Positions 24,568 to 33,331 of a stretch of DNA of 64,000 bases are shown piece after piece (within the stretch, counting starts at the first letter, position 1; every line of letters begins with the position of its first letter). The stretch is from assembly GCF_018919165.1 (NCBI RefSeq), contig NZ_JAHLQM010000005.1:1-64000 (forward strand), in the 5' to 3' direction. The notes beneath the pieces are model-generated. The model worked only from the letters and a program-made list of their open reading frames with translations. It did no database searches and had not been told where the DNA came from. Source of the stretch: Amphibacillus sp. MSJ-3. Its GTDB lineage: Bacteria > Bacillota > Bacilli > Bacillales > Amphibacillaceae. Both the position numbers and the translations under genes were made by a program.

Positions 24568-25338
24568 ATGGGGAATTTATTTGACTTAAGTGGAAAGGTT
24601 GCTGTTGCTATAGGTGGTAATAGTACTCTCGGATCAACAATGGCCAAGGGATTAGCGGAACAAGGGGCCAAAGTAGCTGTTGTGGGACGAAATATAGTTA
24701 CGGCTACACAAGTTGCAGAGGATATTACTGAAAATGGGGGTATCGCTAAAGCCTTTCAAGCAGATGTAAGCGATTTAGAGACGATTAAAAGAGTTGCTGA
24801 CGAGATTGAAGCATGGGCTTCTGGATGGGATATTCTTCTGAATGCAGCTGGTAAAAACAGCAGTACACCGTTTTTTGAGCTTGATTTAGAAGAGTGGGAT
24901 GATATTATGGATGTAAATTTGAAGGGAACAGTCTTTACAATCCAACACTTTGCGAAAAAAATGATTGATCAAGGGCGGAAAGGAAGTATTATTAATATTT
25001 CATCTGCTTCTTCTGATATTCCTTTATCAAAAGTTTTTACCTATTCGGCATCAAAAGCTGGAATTAATAGTATCACCCAATTTTTAGCAAGAGAATTTGC
25101 CCCTCATGGGATTCGGGTAAATGCGATCATTCCAGGCTTTTTCCCGGCGGAACAAAACCGTAAAATTATGGATGACTCGCGAATTGAATCGATCATGGCA
25201 CACACGCCTATGAAGCGGTTTGGTAAACCTGAAGAGCTAAAAGGTGCTGCTATTTACCTGGCATCAGATAAAGCTTCCGGATTTGTGACAGGTAGTTTTT
25301 TACGTGTGGATGGTGGTTACTTGAGTATGACGATTTGA
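24568..25338 (+). CDS. Short-chain dehydrogenase/reductase (aldonate or uronate type)
   Basis: 256 residues, classical SDR. The nucleotide-binding loop is GGNSTLG instead of TGxxxGIG; NAAG at 92-95, Ser near 145 and catalytic Tyr159/Lys163 (YSASK) are intact, and the C-terminus SGFVTGSFLRVDGGY is standard. It resembles gluconate 5-dehydrogenase and fructuronate/mannonate reductases of SDR type. Starts 26 nt after the LarA-like gene with AGGAGG. Proposed here to reduce fructuronate to mannonate, or to oxidise gluconate; not separable by sequence. Confidence 0.87.
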   Translation: MGNLFDLSGKVAVAIGGNSTLGSTMAKGLAEQGAKVAVVGRNIVTATQVAEDITENGGIAKAFQADVSDLETIKRVADEIEAWASGWDILLNAAGKNSSTPFFELDLEEWDDIMDVNLKGTVFTIQHFAKKMIDQGRKGSIINISSASSDIPLSKVFTYSASKAGINSITQFLAREFAPHGIRVNAIIPGFFPAEQNRKIMDDSRIESIMAHTPMKRFGKPEELKGAAIYLASDKASGFVTGSFLRVDGGYLSMTI

Positions 25339-25499
25339 TGATACAGATTAATTGATTGGTCATTGAATCCATGTAAAAGGACACTAGTCTTTTTATTAAC
25401 TAGGAATATCTCAATATTTCGGGTTGATTATGCAGGACCAAAAGAGGTCTTCCGGTAGATTTTCTAAAGTGACTTTTCAGGGAATAGAGGGGAATCATT

Positions 25500-26975
25500 A
25501 TGTCTAGAGAATTAGTCATTGGACTTGATATAGGTACAACGAGTGTAAAGGCGGTTGTATTTAAATGCGATGGCCAGCTAATTGCGGAGGCCGAAGAATT
25601 AATTACAACCAATTATCCACATCCGACTTGGGCCGAACAAAATCCTAAAGACATTGAAGAAGCTGCAATCTTTGTCATTAAAAATGCAATGGCCAAAGCA
25701 CAAGCAAGAACTGAAGAAATTCTTACAGTAGGAATTTCCGCAGCGATGCATTCGCTTATTTGTTTCGATCAAGACTTACAACCCATATCACCGATGATGA
25801 TATGGTCAGATAAACGAAGCAGTCATATAGCAGAAAAATATTTAACGGAAGACGGAAGGGCTATGTATCTTAAAACAGGTACACCCATTCATCCGATGAC
25901 CCCGTTACTCAAATTACTATGGTTAAAAGAAGAACAAGCACGAGCTTATTTGAATGCCCGCTACTTTATGTCGATGAAAGAATATTTAATACAAAAGTGG
26001 TTTGGGGTTCGGGTGATCGATTATTCGATGGCATCGGCAACTGGTTTTTTTAATGTAAATGATTTAAAGTGGGAGAAATCAGCATTAGAATTAGCAGGTA
26101 TTAATGAAGAACAACTCTCCAAAATAGTCCCACCGACAGAAATTTTAACAGGTTTAAATATAGAGATTGCTGATCAAATGAACTTATTGCCAGAAACCCC
26201 ATTTGTTATTGGGGCAGCGGATGGTCAACTTGCAAATCTAGGTAGCGGTGCGATTAATCCAGGTGAGGTCAATATCTCTGTTGGAACAAGTGGGGCAGTT
26301 CGGCAATTTGTCAAAGGGGCACCAATAAATAAGGCAATGGAGACTTTCACTTATGCATTTACCAAGGATACTTCAATAGTTGGTGGTCCAACAAATAATG
26401 GTGGGATTGCGCTTCAGTGGCTAAAGGATTTGATTGACTTTGAAGGGACATATGATGAGCTCTTATTGTTAGCGGACAATATCGAACTGGGAGCTGACGG
26501 TCTTCTATTTGTGCCCTATATAAATGGAGAGCGAGCACCAGTCTGGGACGGACGGGCTAAAGGGAATTTCTATGGACTTAGTGTGAACCATAGGAAAGGA
26601 CATCTTGTTCGTGCAGTCCTAGAAGGTATTTCATATAACTTATTTCAAATCAGTCAATCATTAGAAACAATAGCTGGTCCAGCTAAGAAAATCACAGTAA
26701 ATGGTGGTTTATCAAAATCAAAATTATGGACACAAATTATGGCAGATATCTTTGGGCAAAGTATTTATTTATCTGACACACATCATAATGCTGCCTGGGG
26801 AGCTGCTTGGACGGCTTTAGTGGGGATTGGCAAAGTTGAGGGTTTTTCAGAAATAAAAAGCAGTTTGCCACATGAAAAAGTAGTTCAACCGAATATGGAA
26901 AACCATCAAAAATATCATCATTTATTTAAGAAGTATCTAAAACTTGCCAAAAGCCTTAACGTATTTTTTGACTAA
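25500..26975 (+). CDS. gntK: FGGY-family sugar kinase, gluconokinase (GntK) type
   Basis: 491 residues. N-terminal GLDIGTTSVKAVVF phosphate loop, SAAMHSLICFD, the gluconokinase-like KTGTPIHPMTPLLKLLWL (residues ~124-141), DYSMASATGFFN, then GAADGQLANLGSGA and the C-terminal NGGLSKSKLWTQIMAD. These match the FGGY gluconokinases more than xylulokinases or glycerol kinases as I recall them. Would make 6-phosphogluconate. It follows the SDR gene after 161 nt with GAGGGGAATC as ribosome-binding site. Confidence 0.83.
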   Translation: MSRELVIGLDIGTTSVKAVVFKCDGQLIAEAEELITTNYPHPTWAEQNPKDIEEAAIFVIKNAMAKAQARTEEILTVGISAAMHSLICFDQDLQPISPMMIWSDKRSSHIAEKYLTEDGRAMYLKTGTPIHPMTPLLKLLWLKEEQARAYLNARYFMSMKEYLIQKWFGVRVIDYSMASATGFFNVNDLKWEKSALELAGINEEQLSKIVPPTEILTGLNIEIADQMNLLPETPFVIGAADGQLANLGSGAINPGEVNISVGTSGAVRQFVKGAPINKAMETFTYAFTKDTSIVGGPTNNGGIALQWLKDLIDFEGTYDELLLLADNIELGADGLLFVPYINGERAPVWDGRAKGNFYGLSVNHRKGHLVRAVLEGISYNLFQISQSLETIAGPAKKITVNGGLSKSKLWTQIMADIFGQSIYLSDTHHNAAWGAAWTALVGIGKVEGFSEIKSSLPHEKVVQPNMENHQKYHHLFKKYLKLAKSLNVFFD

Positions 26976-27016
26976 CCATATTTAAAGTAAGTCAAATGAA
27001 TCATAAGGAGGAAGGA

Positions 27017-28015
27017 ATGTTTTCACCTGATGCGTATTTAGACTATTTGTACCAAGAGGCAATTGCGAATCAAGAACAAAAAGACCAAAATCAACTTTTA
27101 GTTAAATTTGAGGAATTATTGGGTGATTTCTCAGGTCAGGATCAACCCTTGAATCCAGAAATTATTGAAAGAGTAGAACTTGATAGTTATACCCGATTAG
27201 GTGTTGTGATTTCGACAGTCAAACATTTAAAAATGCCAGTCTATGTATTAATCCCTAACCATGAACCTAAGAAAAAGAAGCCTGCTGTTTTGGCTATCCA
27301 TGGTCATGGTTATGGGAACAAGGCTTTAGTAGGATTAAATCATGATGGTACAAGGATTGATGGTGGAGAATATCATAAGAATTTTGCGATTGAACTGGTG
27401 AAGAGAGGAACTGTTGTCCTTGTTCCTGAATTAGTCGGTTTTGGTGATCGAAAGAGAAAGGTAGATCAAGGAATTGGCAAACCAACCGACAATTCTTGTT
27501 ATATGATTGCTAGTCAACTTCTTTTAGTAGGAAAAACATTAGCCGGTCTTAGAGTCCATGAATGCAAAAGGGTGCTTGATTTTATCGAGACTTTAACAGA
27601 AGTAGATCAGGAGAAGATTGCTTGTATGGGGATTTCCGGTGGTGGGCTAGTAGCAGGTTTTACCTCTGCCCTTGATCAACGGATACGTGCAACTGTGATC
27701 AGTGGTTACACCAATACTTTTAAAACGAGTATCATGGCTAGACGACACTGTTTGGATAATTATATCCCGGGTATTTTAAATGAAGCTGAGATGCCTGAAT
27801 GGCTTGGTTTAATTGCTCCAAGGCCACTTTTTATTGAGGCTGGCACTGAAGACCATCTTTTCCCGGTCGAATATGTCCATTATGCCATTGAAAGGCTAAC
27901 TACTATTTATCGAAGCTTTAATGCTGAGTCTATGCTCGATGCACATATCTTCCCTGGTGGACATGAAATAAATGGTCAAAAATCATTTGATTGGATCATA
28001 AACCAACTCACATAA
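27017..28015 (+). CDS. Alpha/beta hydrolase, acetyl-xylan-esterase/dienelactone-hydrolase-like
   Basis: 332 residues. Oxyanion-side HGHGYGN near residue 93, nucleophile elbow GISGGGLVAGF near 203-213, an acid in EAGTEDHLFP and a late catalytic His in FPGGHEINGQ. No signal peptide, so intracellular. Related Bacillus proteins (YtaP-like) are poorly characterised. In this context it may remove acetyl or other ester groups, or open a lactone, from imported sugar acids. ATG at 27017 is preceded by AAGGAGGAAGG; the upstream in-frame ATG lacks a site. Last gene of the ROK-controlled operon. Confidence 0.8.
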   Translation: MFSPDAYLDYLYQEAIANQEQKDQNQLLVKFEELLGDFSGQDQPLNPEIIERVELDSYTRLGVVISTVKHLKMPVYVLIPNHEPKKKKPAVLAIHGHGYGNKALVGLNHDGTRIDGGEYHKNFAIELVKRGTVVLVPELVGFGDRKRKVDQGIGKPTDNSCYMIASQLLLVGKTLAGLRVHECKRVLDFIETLTEVDQEKIACMGISGGGLVAGFTSALDQRIRATVISGYTNTFKTSIMARRHCLDNYIPGILNEAEMPEWLGLIAPRPLFIEAGTEDHLFPVEYVHYAIERLTTIYRSFNAESMLDAHIFPGGHEINGQKSFDWIINQLT

Positions 28016-28083
28016 TGGAGGATGCTTGATGAAATATGATGGGTAAATGCCGAACGATATAGTCTTAATGAATTGAACCTGGA

Positions 28084-28225
28084 ACAGATCAATCGACTAT
28101 AGGCTACCTTTCAATCATATAAGGTAACCGACCGGATGATAGGCGTGGGGGCAACAGTTAGTAAAAGTCAGATTCGTTTATTTAAGAATTAGCTGGGAAA
28201 GCGCCTTTCTGAGTGAAGCCACCTC
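28084..28225 (+). repeat. Dispersed structured repeat, type B
   Basis: ACAGATCAATCGACTATAGG, inner stem TACCTT/AAGGTA with TTCAATCATATAAG between, then GGATGATAGGCG, GGGGGCAACAGTTAGTAAAAG and TCAGATTCGTT as in the copies at 38622 and 60016. The 3' end (CTGAGTGAAG) is degraded. Confidence 0.7.
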
Positions 28226-28543
28226 TAGTTGTTCGTTGGCAAAATATGATCAATTAGATGATAATCATATTCAAAGATTGGTATCAATAACTTAGATTTT
28301 AGCATAAAAGTAACAATCACTAGAGATGATTATGGACGTGATTATACCGATCTAGTACACTAAGATTGGATGTTTAACATTCGCTTAATCGGATTAATAT
28401 CGATAATCGGTGATGGTCCGATCTTATTATTCCTTTTTATTTGATAGATAAAATGAAAGGGTTTACAAAATTGTAAGATTTAAGATTAGAAAGATATTTA
28501 GTTATTTCTCCAAAAAATACATAGATTGGGAGTTGATGGTGGA
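28226..28543. other. Intergenic DNA upstream of the Gfo/Idh gene, possible gene remnant
   Basis: No intact frame. One frame around 28300-28400 reads protein-like (SIKVTITRDDYGRDYTDL, stop, DWMFNIRLIGLISIIGDG) but lacks a start and has a stop; I could not assign it. TTACAA-aa-TTGTAA at 28463-28476 is a small palindrome that could be an operator. Confidence 0.3.
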
Positions 28544-29839
28544 GTGCAAAAGAAATATGTACTTGTAGGTACAGGGGGAAGAGCAGAGTTTTTTTATGGG
28601 GCACTGGTTAGAGACTTTAAAGAAACGAGTCGCTTAGTTGCTTTCTGTGATATTAATCAGACGAGAATGAATTATGCTAATCAATTGTTAGAAGAAAAGT
28701 ATCATCATGCTAAGATCAATACTTATTTAGCTAATGAATTCGATCAAATGATTGCAAAGGAAAAACCAGATATCGTGATTGTGACAACTGTTGATCGAAC
28801 ACATCATAAATATATTATTAGAGCACTTGAATTAGGTTGTGATGTCATTACTGAAAAACCGATGACAACTGATGCTGAAAAAACACAAGCGATAATAGAT
28901 GCTATAAACCGAACAGGAAATCAGGTTCGAGTTACATTTAATTATCGTTATGCACCTCACAACACTAAGATTAGGGAATTGATTCGGGATGGAGTGATAG
29001 GAGAGGTCTATTCTGTTAATTTTGAATGGGCACTAGATACACAACACGGTGCTGATTATTTCCGAAGATGGCATCGAAATAAAGCCAATAGTGGTGGTCT
29101 CCTTGTTCATAAGTCAACCCATCATTTTGATTTAGTTAACTTTTGGCTTGATACATCACCAGACACGGTTTACGCAACTGGTGGATTACGTTTTTATGGT
29201 AGAGAAAATGCAGAAGCTCGAGGTGAAACGAAGTTCTATCAACGCGCCCATGGAAGCAAGCAAGCAGAAACTGATCCGTTCGCAATTCAGTTAGCAGATA
29301 ATCCGCATTTAAAAGCAATGTATTTGGATGCAGAGAAAGAAGATGGCTACCAACGAGATCAAAGTGTGTTTGGGGATGGGATTAACATTGAGGATACTTT
29401 AGGTGTAATGGTCACTTATAAAAATAAAGCCATTCTTACTTATTCCCTAAACGCTTATTTGCCATGGGAAGGGTTTATCGTTTCTTTTAACGGGAGTAAG
29501 GGGCGAATTGAGGTTCAAGTTCGTGAACACTCATATATTAACTCCGGTGGCTCAAAGAGTGATGAAGGGAAATTAGCTGAAAAGTCGGTTCGTGTTCTTC
29601 CTATGTTTGGTGAGCCCTATGAAGTGGAAATTGTCGAAGGAGAAGGTGGACACGGCGGAGGCGATCCGCTTTTATTACAAGATTTATTTGGTCTGCCGGA
29701 AGAAGATGAATTTAATCGGGCAGCATCACATATCGATGGTGCTACCTCTATATTAACAGGAATTGCCGGTAATCTTTCCCTTCAGACAGGTCAACCAGTC
29801 AAAGTTGATCATTTAATAGATTTTAATAAAGTGAAATGA
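28544..29839 (+). CDS. Gfo/Idh/MocA-family oxidoreductase
   Basis: 431 residues. N-terminal Rossmann start YVLVGTGGRAEFF, then DIVIVTTVDRTHHKYI and the family motif DVITEKPMTT (residues ~103-112), followed by an alpha/beta substrate domain with SGGLLVHKSTHHFDLVNFWL. NAD(P)-dependent enzymes of this family oxidise or reduce sugars, inositols and sugar acids. GTG at 28544 is preferred: a GGGAG site is 11 nt upstream, whereas the TTG at 28526 precedes that site. It shares orientation with the uronate epimerase downstream. Confidence 0.85.
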   Translation: MQKKYVLVGTGGRAEFFYGALVRDFKETSRLVAFCDINQTRMNYANQLLEEKYHHAKINTYLANEFDQMIAKEKPDIVIVTTVDRTHHKYIIRALELGCDVITEKPMTTDAEKTQAIIDAINRTGNQVRVTFNYRYAPHNTKIRELIRDGVIGEVYSVNFEWALDTQHGADYFRRWHRNKANSGGLLVHKSTHHFDLVNFWLDTSPDTVYATGGLRFYGRENAEARGETKFYQRAHGSKQAETDPFAIQLADNPHLKAMYLDAEKEDGYQRDQSVFGDGINIEDTLGVMVTYKNKAILTYSLNAYLPWEGFIVSFNGSKGRIEVQVREHSYINSGGSKSDEGKLAEKSVRVLPMFGEPYEVEIVEGEGGHGGGDPLLLQDLFGLPEEDEFNRAASHIDGATSILTGIAGNLSLQTGQPVKVDHLIDFNKVK

Positions 29840-29930
29840 AGAATGAATGAGATGGTGTTAATTTCAATTAAGCTGTTTGATTAAATTGCTATAAGTTCTC
29901 GATTTTTAATATCTGTTTTCATTGTTTGGA

Positions 29931-29990
29931 TGATAAAGTAAACCTTCACTTAGTGAGGGACTTATAGTTAGTTAATCTACAATAAATTTT
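29931..29990 (-). repeat. Dispersed structured repeat, miniature internally deleted copy
   Basis: Reverse strand: AGATTAACTAACTATAAGTC, CCTCACTAAGTGAAGG, TTTACTTTATC. The first 20 nt match the start of the copy at 38622 and the end matches the family 3' end, as if the middle was deleted. It sits 10-70 nt upstream of the uxaE start. Confidence 0.55.
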
Positions 29991-30003
29991 AGAAAGGGTT
30001 GAA

Positions 30004-31503
30004 ATGACGATGACATTATTACCGATTATTGAAATGTTAGCTCAAGGAGAAGTAGCCGAATCAACAACTCATGTAAAAGTTTATGAAAAGTCATACAAAA
30101 ACTATGAGAATGTTCATTTATTAATGGTGAAGGTGGGGAATGAGAAGTATATTCTAGCAACAGGAACAGGCTTATTATATGATGAATTGGTCGGTGATCA
30201 AATCGTTGATAGAGGGAAAAAGTGTCCACTTACCCACGAAAATCGTCTCGTTTTGAACCGTTATTTTGATTATACTAAACCTCGTGCATTTGGAACGAAA
30301 ACAGCAACAATTGGATTAGGTGACCGTCTAGGGTTAGCATCACCAGGACATATTGAAACCGTAAGAAAGAGTAAAATGAAACCTATTCTGGCTCAACAAA
30401 GTATCCGTGAATTGAATCTTACTAATCGAACAATGGAGGATATCTTAGATGCAGCCGCCTTTGCAGTCTTTCAAACAGGATATGAAGGAGGATATGGTGC
30501 AGATGGTGACCATATAAAAGAAGAGTCTGATATAAAAGATGCACTTTCACTTGGTGTTTCAATGATAACGTTAGATTGTTCAGATCAAATAGATAAAACA
30601 ATAGAAGAAGCAACCGCCGAAAAGATAGAGGTAGAGTACGAGGAGCTTCCAAAACGGACTAGAGATTATTACCAAGAACGTTATTTGAATAAAACATTTC
30701 AAGTGAATGGACTTACCCTAACGTTTGATCGTCTCTCTCTAATGAGAAATGTCCTGCTTTATGATGAAGCAATTGTTTTTACGACACATGTGTTTAAGGA
30801 ATATATTAATAAAGAAGAGCGTGCAATAGATTTTGAAATATCAATTGATGAAACCGAAACCGTCACATCTCCAACTGCTCACTTTTTTGTTGCAAATGAA
30901 TTAATTGATAGAGGTGTTCAAGTCAATAGCCTTGCTCCCCGCTTTTGTGGTGAATTTCAAAAAGGAATTGACTATATTGGGGATATTGAACAATTTGAAC
31001 ATGAATTAAGGGAGCATGCTTTGATTTCAGAACACTTTGGTTATAAATTAAGCATTCACTCAGGAAGTGATAAATTCAAAGTATTTCCAATCATAGGGAA
31101 ATATACGAAGGGTGTTCTTCATATTAAAACGGCTGGAACCAATTGGCTTGAAGCGGTTCGAGTGATTGCTAAAACGAATCCGCCACTCTATCGAGATATG
31201 CATACTTTCGCATTAGAAAACTTTGAAAAAGCCTTGAAATACTATCATGTTACACCAGATTTAGCTAGCATAAAACCGCTTGATAAGGTTACTGATTCCG
31301 AACTTCCGGATTATATGAATAATGATGCGGCCCGACAATTATTCCACGTCACATATGGTTTGATTTTGACTGATAAAAATGACCAAGATCAATTTACTTT
31401 TAAAGATCAGTTTTATAAAACACTTTATGATCATGAAGAAGAATATACAGCAGCACTTATGAAACATATCGGTCGTCATATTGACAAACTTGGTCTAAGA
31501 TAA
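30004..31503 (+). CDS. uxaE: Tagaturonate/fructuronate epimerase, UxaE type
   Basis: 499 residues, matching my recollection of the UxaE family (Thermotoga hexuronate pathway): TKTATIGLGDRLGLASPGHI near residues 97-116, AAFAVFQTGYEGGYGADGDHIK near 156-177, LAPRFCGEFQKGIDYIGD, YKLSIHSGSDKFKVFPIIG and a C-terminal helical part ending GRHIDKLGLR. It would interconvert D-tagaturonate and D-fructuronate by C4 epimerisation with a divalent metal. ATG at 30004 or 30010 (AGAAAGG upstream). It ties this locus to galacturonate/glucuronate use. Confidence 0.85.
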   Translation: MTMTLLPIIEMLAQGEVAESTTHVKVYEKSYKNYENVHLLMVKVGNEKYILATGTGLLYDELVGDQIVDRGKKCPLTHENRLVLNRYFDYTKPRAFGTKTATIGLGDRLGLASPGHIETVRKSKMKPILAQQSIRELNLTNRTMEDILDAAAFAVFQTGYEGGYGADGDHIKEESDIKDALSLGVSMITLDCSDQIDKTIEEATAEKIEVEYEELPKRTRDYYQERYLNKTFQVNGLTLTFDRLSLMRNVLLYDEAIVFTTHVFKEYINKEERAIDFEISIDETETVTSPTAHFFVANELIDRGVQVNSLAPRFCGEFQKGIDYIGDIEQFEHELREHALISEHFGYKLSIHSGSDKFKVFPIIGKYTKGVLHIKTAGTNWLEAVRVIAKTNPPLYRDMHTFALENFEKALKYYHVTPDLASIKPLDKVTDSELPDYMNNDAARQLFHVTYGLILTDKNDQDQFTFKDQFYKTLYDHEEEYTAALMKHIGRHIDKLGLR

Positions 31504-31569
31504 AATTTGACTAACAACTGAGTCATGTTAGGTATTCGCTTAGGCTTAAAAGTCGCCATAGCTAGTGGT

Positions 31570-31712
31570 TAAATCACCGCACTTGGCCGATGAGCCCCTA
31601 TTTCAACATCTCGTGAAAAGTTAAGGATGATAAGTGGGGGCTGTCGGTCAAGATTAGATTCCTTCATCTAACATTTATTGTGGATGTCCTCGTGCGTGAG
31701 CTTAAGCTTATT
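31570..31712 (+). repeat. Dispersed structured repeat, type B, with strongly covarying outer stem
   Basis: CACCGCACTTGGCCGATGAG, GCCCCTATTTCAACATC, GATGATAAGTGGGGGC, TGTCGGTCAAGATTAGATTC. The outer arms CTTGGCCGA and TCGGTCAAG pair fully (one G-U) although their sequence differs completely from the CTGTCAG/CTGACAG arms of type A. Confidence 0.65.
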
Positions 31713-31759
31713 GTTAATCGTCATAATTAACATAAAAATAAATGAATTCTGAATATTTT

Positions 31760-31806
31760 CAAAAAAGGTCTTGCTTTTTTTGAGAAAATAGCATAAGCTA
31801 TTTTTA
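31760..31806 (+). terminator. Tandem terminator-like hairpins downstream of uxaE
   Basis: CAAAAAAG-gtcttg-CTTTTTTTG (31760-31782) followed by AAAATAGC-ataa-GCTATTTTT (31785-31805). They separate uxaE from the S-box leader; one of them may instead overlap the S-box promoter. Confidence 0.55.
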
Positions 31807-31853
31807 AGCTATTTTTCGGTAATTCAGTTTAATCAACAATCTAATAATGCGAT

Positions 31854-31964
31854 TTCTTATCCAGAGAGACAGAGGGATTGGCCCGATGACGTCTCAGCAA
31901 CCACCTTAGTTATTGGGGAACGGTGCTAATTCCAAATAGGCAACTGCCTAGAAGATGAGAAGAA
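31854..31964 (+). promoter_or_regulatory. SAM-I (S-box) riboswitch
   Basis: Consensus blocks in order: TTCTTATCCAGAGAG (P1/P2 entry), GGATTGGCCCGATGA, GTCTCAGCAACC, GGTGCTAATTCC and a closing GATGAGAAG that pairs with TTCTTATC. With S-adenosylmethionine bound the aptamer favours the following terminator, switching off the methionine genes. Confidence 0.95.
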
Positions 31965-31975
31965 TGTTTTTAATT

Positions 31976-32007
31976 AAAAGACTTTCTTCTTAGAAGGTCT
32001 TTTTTTA
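31976..32007 (+). terminator. Riboswitch-controlled terminator
   Basis: AAAGACTTTCT pairs with AGAAGGTCTTT (one G-U), followed by TTTTT. Directly downstream of the S-box aptamer, as expected for its expression platform. Confidence 0.93.
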
Positions 32008-32011
32008 ATAT

Positions 32012-32157
32012 GGATTGATTGAATGCAAGTCCCTTACTTCAATCTTATAAGGGAAACGAGCGGATGGTTAATGGAGATGAATAGCCTAGTAATAGCGCAA
32101 GTTGCTCAGCTAACATGATGGGGTGGGAAATCCCCCGCTGAGCGGAAAGTTATTTTA
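32012..32157 (+). repeat. Dispersed structured repeat, type B, inside the S-box leader
   Basis: GATTGATTGAATGCAAGTCC, CTTACTTCAATCTTATAAG, GCGGATGGTTAATGG, then a terminal stem GCTCAGC/GCTGAGC with GGGGTGGGAAATCCCCC between. It separates the riboswitch terminator from the metI ribosome-binding site, so it is transcribed whenever the switch is on. Confidence 0.7.
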
Positions 32158-32212
32158 GCCAATTTACTGTATTTTTTAAAAAAGAATGAAGTTTATTGAA
32201 GGAGGTGAAGTG

Positions 32213-33313
32213 ATGAGCTTTAAACAGGAGACGATTTTGACACAGTTAGGTAATCGAGTGGATGTAGAGACGGGGGCGGTGAGTGCTCCGATTCACATGT
32301 CGACAGCTTATCGCCATCAAACGTTGGGAGAGTCAACAGGGTTTGACTATACTCGAACAAAAAATCCAACACGACTAATACTGGAGGAAGCAATCGCTGA
32401 ATTGGAAGGTGGTGTAGCTGGCTTTGCTTGTAGCTCAGGATTAGCTGCGCTTCAGTTAGTTTTTTCATTGTTTAAGTCTGGTGATCACTTAATTGTAGCA
32501 AACCATCTTTATGGTGGAACCTATCGTTTACTTGAACATTTTGAACAACAATATGATTTAGAAATTAGCTATCTGGATTTCGATCATCTATCAGATGTAA
32601 GTGCAGCTATCCGGACGGAAACAAAGGCAATCCTACTTGAAACGCCGACAAATCCTTTGTTAACCGAAATCGATATTGAGGCAGTTAGCAAGATCACGGA
32701 GGAAAATGGTCTTTTATTAATTGTTGATAATACTTTTTATACACCTTATTTACAGCAACCATTGGCTCTAGGTGCAGATATTGTTGTGCATAGCGCGACA
32801 AAGTATTTAGGTGGTCATAATGATGTGTTGGCAGGATTGACGATTGTGAAATCTGAGAGTATCGCAGAAAAACTAGCCGAACTGCATAATAATATTGGAG
32901 CGACCCTATCACCATTCGATGCCTGGTTGTTGATGAGGGGGATGAAAACTTTACCGGTTCGTATTAAACAGCAACAAGAAAATGCTCAGACTTTAGTTAA
33001 GTTTTTATCAAATCATCCATGTGTAGGTCAAGTTTTTTATCCAGGAAAGGGTGGTATGCTCTCCTTTCGGTTAAAAGATAAAAATTGGGTAAAACCATTT
33101 TTACAAGAGCTCAAGCTCATTAGTTTTGCTGAGAGTTTAGGTGGGGTTGAGAGTTTTATTACTTTTCCGACTACACAAACACATGCTGATATTCCTGAAG
33201 CTGAAAGATTAGCACTAGGTATTGATGATACATTATTGCGATTTTCAGTCGGGATTGAAGCTGTAGAGGATTTAATTACAGATCTTAAAACGAGTTTTGC
33301 AAAATTAAAATAA
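32213..33313 (+). CDS. metI: Cystathionine gamma-synthase / O-acetylhomoserine thiolyase
   Basis: 366 residues of the Cys/Met PLP family: YTRTKNPTRLILEEAIAELEGG, substrate loop ANHLYGGTYRL, ETPTNPLLTEID, DNTFYTPYLQQPLALGADIVVHSATKYLGGHND containing the PLP lysine, and LRFSVGIEAVEDLI at the end. Makes cystathionine or homocysteine from activated homoserine. The S-box upstream and yxjG-like gene downstream match methionine biosynthesis. ATG at 32213 with GAAGGAGGTGAAG; an adjacent GTG at 32210 is also possible. MetI rather than MetC is inferred from position. Confidence 0.87.
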   Translation: MSFKQETILTQLGNRVDVETGAVSAPIHMSTAYRHQTLGESTGFDYTRTKNPTRLILEEAIAELEGGVAGFACSSGLAALQLVFSLFKSGDHLIVANHLYGGTYRLLEHFEQQYDLEISYLDFDHLSDVSAAIRTETKAILLETPTNPLLTEIDIEAVSKITEENGLLLIVDNTFYTPYLQQPLALGADIVVHSATKYLGGHNDVLAGLTIVKSESIAEKLAELHNNIGATLSPFDAWLLMRGMKTLPVRIKQQQENAQTLVKFLSNHPCVGQVFYPGKGGMLSFRLKDKNWVKPFLQELKLISFAESLGGVESFITFPTTQTHADIPEAERLALGIDDTLLRFSVGIEAVEDLITDLKTSFAKLK

Positions 33314-33331
33314 GAAAGTAGGAGATTGTTA

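Noticed and set aside
25500-26975. Xylulokinase (XylB) next to XylR
   Set aside because: The KTGTPIHPMTPLLKL segment and overall motifs fit gluconokinase-type FGGY kinases better.
28300-28420. Protein-like frame upstream of the Gfo/Idh gene
   Set aside because: It contains an internal stop and no start, and I could not match it to a family; kept only as a possible remnant.
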